Assembly (NCBI RefSeq): GCF_008843145.1
Contig: NZ_CP030265.1
Span: 4,146,501-4,210,500 of the forward strand
DNA: 64,000 bases
Direction of reading: 5' to 3'
Origin: Skermanella pratensis
GTDB lineage: Bacteria > Pseudomonadota > Alphaproteobacteria > Azospirillales > Azospirillaceae
The notes below the pieces were generated by a model. The model was not told the DNA's origin and searched no databases. It saw only the letters and a list, made by a program, of their open reading frames with translations. Every line of letters begins with the position of its first letter. Position 1 is the first letter of the stretch. Below are positions 61,205 through 64,000 of the stretch, one piece after another. The position numbers and the translations under genes were made by a program.

Positions 61205-61926
61205 GTGCACGCTATAGACCTCACCCAATTGCTGGTCTACAGCGCGTTCATCGTGCTGGGCATGGCCGTGCTGTACGCGTTCAGGCCACCGCCCCCGCCG
61301 AAGGTCAAGGGACAGCGGATCACGCTCCGCAGGATCATCGACAAACTGAACCATCCCAGCCTGCACGACGTCCGCATCATCGACAAGCAGGGCCGCATCG
61401 TCTGCATCGAGCACATCATCCGCTTGCCGGCGAGCATCGTGCTGATCGGGACGGTGGCCGCCTTCGCCAAGGGCGAGGTGACCGGCAGCGAGTTCTCCCG
61501 GACCTGGAAGATCTCCAACCGGGGCGGAACGACGACCTGCGTCAACCCGCTGCTGGAACTGCACCCCCTGAACCTCGCCTTCAAGCGCCGCTTCCCCCTG
61601 CTGCGGATACGCGGTCTCGTGGTGTTTCCCGACACCATCACTTTCCCGAACGGTGCGCCCAAAGGTGCGGTCTGCGCCTCCGACTTCGAGCGGTGGATCG
61701 AGGAGGTCATGAAGATGGACGGCACCGTCAGTTCCGCGACCGAACAGGCCTGGCCCGCGATCACCGCCATGGTGGCGTCGGCCAGGCCCGCATCGAGCAG
61801 GCGCGGGCCAAGGGCCTGCTGGGCGGGCAGGACGCGGGCACGGGCGGCGGCGGCAAGGCGAAGGGTGCCAAGAAGACCCTCGGCCCGATGCCCGCGCGCG
61901 CCGCGGCGGCATCCCGCGGACGCTGA
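61205..61926 (+). pseudogene. NERD-like membrane protein, frameshifted near C-terminus
   Basis: From GTG 61205: one membrane helix ([18 protein letters not shown]), a Pro-rich linker, then a region resembling a nuclease-related domain (NERD) from about residue 45 to 165, with [33 protein letters not shown] and [11 protein letters not shown]. The usual catalytic Asp and E-x-K appear to be replaced, so nuclease activity is doubtful. The frame shifts near 61776-61780: adding one G after GTCG restores the C-terminus [17 protein letters not shown], which ends at 61926. Without that base, the frame runs into uvrB and creates a false fusion. Confidence 0.7.
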
Positions 61927-62005
61927 TGCCGGACGCGACCATTTGGTGAACGGATTCGCCCGAGGGGACTGGCAGCGGGTGTCCGCGTTGAATATCTTAC
62001 CAGCC

Positions 62006-64000
62006 ATGACAATGCCCATGCTGATGCCGAAAGCCGCCGCCCTGCCGAAGCTGGAGGGGGGCAAGCGGCTTGAAATCGTGTCCGATTACAAGCCCGCCGG
62101 CGACCAGCCGCGCGCGATCGGGGAACTGCTGAACGGTATCCAGCAGGGCGAGCGCGAGCAGGTGCTGCTGGGCGTCACCGGGTCGGGCAAGACCTTCACC
62201 ATGGCCCACGTGATCCAGGAGATCCAGCGCCCCGCCCTGGTGCTGGCGCCGAACAAGACCCTGGCCGCCCAGCTCTACGGCGAGATGAAAAGCTTCTTCC
62301 CGAACAACGCGGTGGAGTATTTCGTCTCCTACTACGACTACTACACGCCGGAAGCCTACGTCCCGCGCACCGACACCTATATCGAGAAGGAAAGCTCGAT
62401 CAACGAGCAGATCGAGCGGATGCGCCACGCGGCCACCCGGTCGCTGCTGGAGCGCGACGACGTGATCATCGTGGCGTCGGTGTCGTGCATCTATGGTATC
62501 GGCTCGGTCGAGACCTATTCCGAGATGACGCTGGGCCTCCAGACCGGGATGATGGTCAACCGGTCGGAGCTGCTGTCCCGCCTGATCGACCTGCAATACA
62601 AGCGCAACGACCTTGGTTTCGGCCGCGGAACGTTCCGGGTGCGGGGCGATACCGTCGAGCTGTTCCCCGCCCACATGGAGGACCGCGCCTGGCGGTTCTC
62701 GCTGTTCGGCGACGAGCTGGAGGGGATCTTCGAGATCGACCCGCTGACCGGCGAGAAGCTGATGGCGCTCCAGGCGGTCAAGATCTATCCCAACAGCCAC
62801 TACGTGACGCCCAAGCCGACGCTGCACCAGGCGATCAAGCAGATCCAGCACGACCTGAAGGTCCGGCTGGCCGAGTTCGAGGCGGAGGGCAAGCTGCTGG
62901 AGCCCAGCGGCTGGAGCAGCGGACCCAGTTCGACATCGAGATGATGCTGGCGACCGGAAGCTGCGCCGGCATCGAGAACTATTCCCGCTACCTCTCCGGC
63001 CGCCAGCCGGGCGAGCCGCCGCCGACGCTGTTCGAGTACCTGCCGAAGAACGCGCTGCTGATCGTGGACGAGAGCCACGTGATGGTGCCGCAGGTCGGCG
63101 GCATGTACCGCGGCGACTTCATGCGGAAATCGACGCTGTCGGACTTCGGCTTCCGCCTGCCGTCCTGCAAGGACAACCGGCCGCTGAAGTTCGAGGAATG
63201 GGACGAGATGCGGCCGCAGAGCGTGTTCGTCTCGGCGACTCCCGGCCCGTGGGAGATGGAGCGGACCGGTGGCGTCTTCGTCGAGCAGGTCGTCCGCCCG
63301 ACCGGCCTGACCGACCCGCCGGTGATCATCCGCCCGACCGAGACCCAGGTGGACGACCTGATCGCCGAGTGCAAGGACTGCGCGGCCAAGGGCCAGCGCG
63401 TGCTGGTCACCACCCTGACCAAGAAGATGGCCGAGGCGCTGACCGAATACATGCACGAGGCCGGCATCAAGGTCCGCTACATCCATTCCGACGTGGAGAC
63501 GCTGGAGCGGATCGAGATCATCCGCGACCTGCGGCTGGGCGCCTACGACGTGCTGATCGGCATCAACCTGCTGCGCGAGGGCCTGGACATTCCGGAATGC
63601 GGGCTGGTGGCGATCCTGGACGCCGACAAGGAAGGCTATCTGCGCTCCCGCACCTCGCTGATCCAGACCATCGGCCGGGCGGCGCGGAACGTGGACGGAA
63701 GGGCGATCCTGTACGCCGACCGGATGACCAACAGCCTCCAGGCCGCGATCGAGGAGACCAACCGGCGCCGGGAGAAGCAGAAGGCCTACAACGAGGCCAA
63801 CGGCATCACGCCGGAGTCGGTCCGCAAGCAGATCTCCGACATCATGGAGAGCGTCTACGAGCGCGGCGACCGGGTGACGGTGAAGACCGGCGACGCCGAC
63901 CGCAACAACATGATCGGCCACAACCTCAAGTCCTACATGGCCGACCTGGAACGCCGCATGAAGACCGCCGCCGCCGACCTGGAGTTCGAGGAAGCGGCCC
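62006..64000 (+). pseudogene. uvrB: Excinuclease ABC subunit B, frameshifted and cut by window end
   Basis: Helicase-like subunit of nucleotide excision repair. From ATG 62006 it has Walker A GVTGSGKT at residues 56-63, [13 protein letters not shown] (the beta-hairpin region) and [11 protein letters not shown]. The frame breaks at about 62902: CTGGAGCCCAG should be CTGGAGGCCCAG. After that, frame 1 continues with [18 protein letters not shown], the helicase motif [22 protein letters not shown], and QTIGRAARN, and is still open at base 64000. Restoring one G gives a normal UvrB, so an indel error is likely. As written, the first part stops at 62944. Confidence 0.93.

Noticed and set aside
61205-62944. 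An apparent NERD-UvrB fusion protein of 579 aa
   Set aside because: The segment between about residues 192 and 268 is Arg/Ala-rich missense. Adding one G restores the NERD-like C-terminus and stop at 61926, and uvrB has its own start at 62006.

Overview
The window is a GC-rich chromosomal segment of an alphaproteobacterium, most likely Rhodospirillales/Azospirillaceae (Azospirillum or Skermanella type). The reasons are the GC-rich codon use, the alphaproteobacterial families DUF1013/TrcR and DUF1192, the FtsZ tail ending in the alphaproteobacterial DIPAFLRRQ form, and a complete division/cell-wall (dcw) cluster in classical order. No whole insertion sequence, prophage, CRISPR array, tRNA or rRNA was recognised.

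Region 1 (1-25275) is housekeeping and accessory metabolism. It holds the 3' end of a phosphofructokinase, a TIGR02444 gene whose 3' end carries an IS-like 18-bp direct repeat, ubiX with the cell-cycle regulator trcR, a quinone oxidoreductase, a frameshifted TauE/SafE exporter, DUF599 with a ribbon-helix-helix protein, and a frameshifted fumC. These are followed by a five-PAS hybrid histidine kinase, a leftward block of redox enzymes (FAD-linked 2-hydroxyacid dehydrogenase, cytochrome c, PQQ-type sugar dehydrogenase), a fused 5-oxoprolinase/hydantoinase, a DUF3750 protein, a REP-associated tyrosine transposase with an inverted pair of REP hairpins, a GNAT enzyme, a DjlA-like co-chaperone, an ABC-F protein, an EamA permease and an AmpD-type amidase.

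Region 2 (25312-46650) opens with rnpB (RNase P RNA) and a 512-bp AT-rich regulatory spacer. The spacer contains three GANTC sites within 25 bp and three exactly 10-bp-spaced MraZ boxes lying inside the presumed mraZ promoter. The dcw cluster follows: mraZ-rsmH-ftsL-ftsI-murE-murF-mraY-murD-ftsW-murG-murC-murB-ddlB-ftsQ-ftsA-ftsZ, then a strong terminator and lpxC with its own terminator. Most neighbours from rsmH to ftsQ overlap by 1-14 nt, so this is a translationally coupled operon that makes lipid II and builds the divisome.

Region 3 (46699-64000) holds ribF, a MaoC hydratase, an SDR enzyme, a LysE exporter, an alpha/beta hydrolase, pyrE-pyrC, hisS, a leftward HlyD/FtsX-permease/ATPase exporter operon, a hypothetical protein plus class I aldolase, thiE, aspartate aminotransferase, a NERD-like membrane protein and uvrB, which runs off the window.

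Four genes (TauE/SafE, fumC, the NERD-like gene, uvrB) are each broken by the apparent loss of one G in a G-rich context. This pattern suggests sequencing or assembly indels rather than four real pseudogenes. I did not find a convincing new multi-gene system. The best leads are the regulatory layout upstream of mraZ, the one-sided REP/RAYT element and the IS-like scar.
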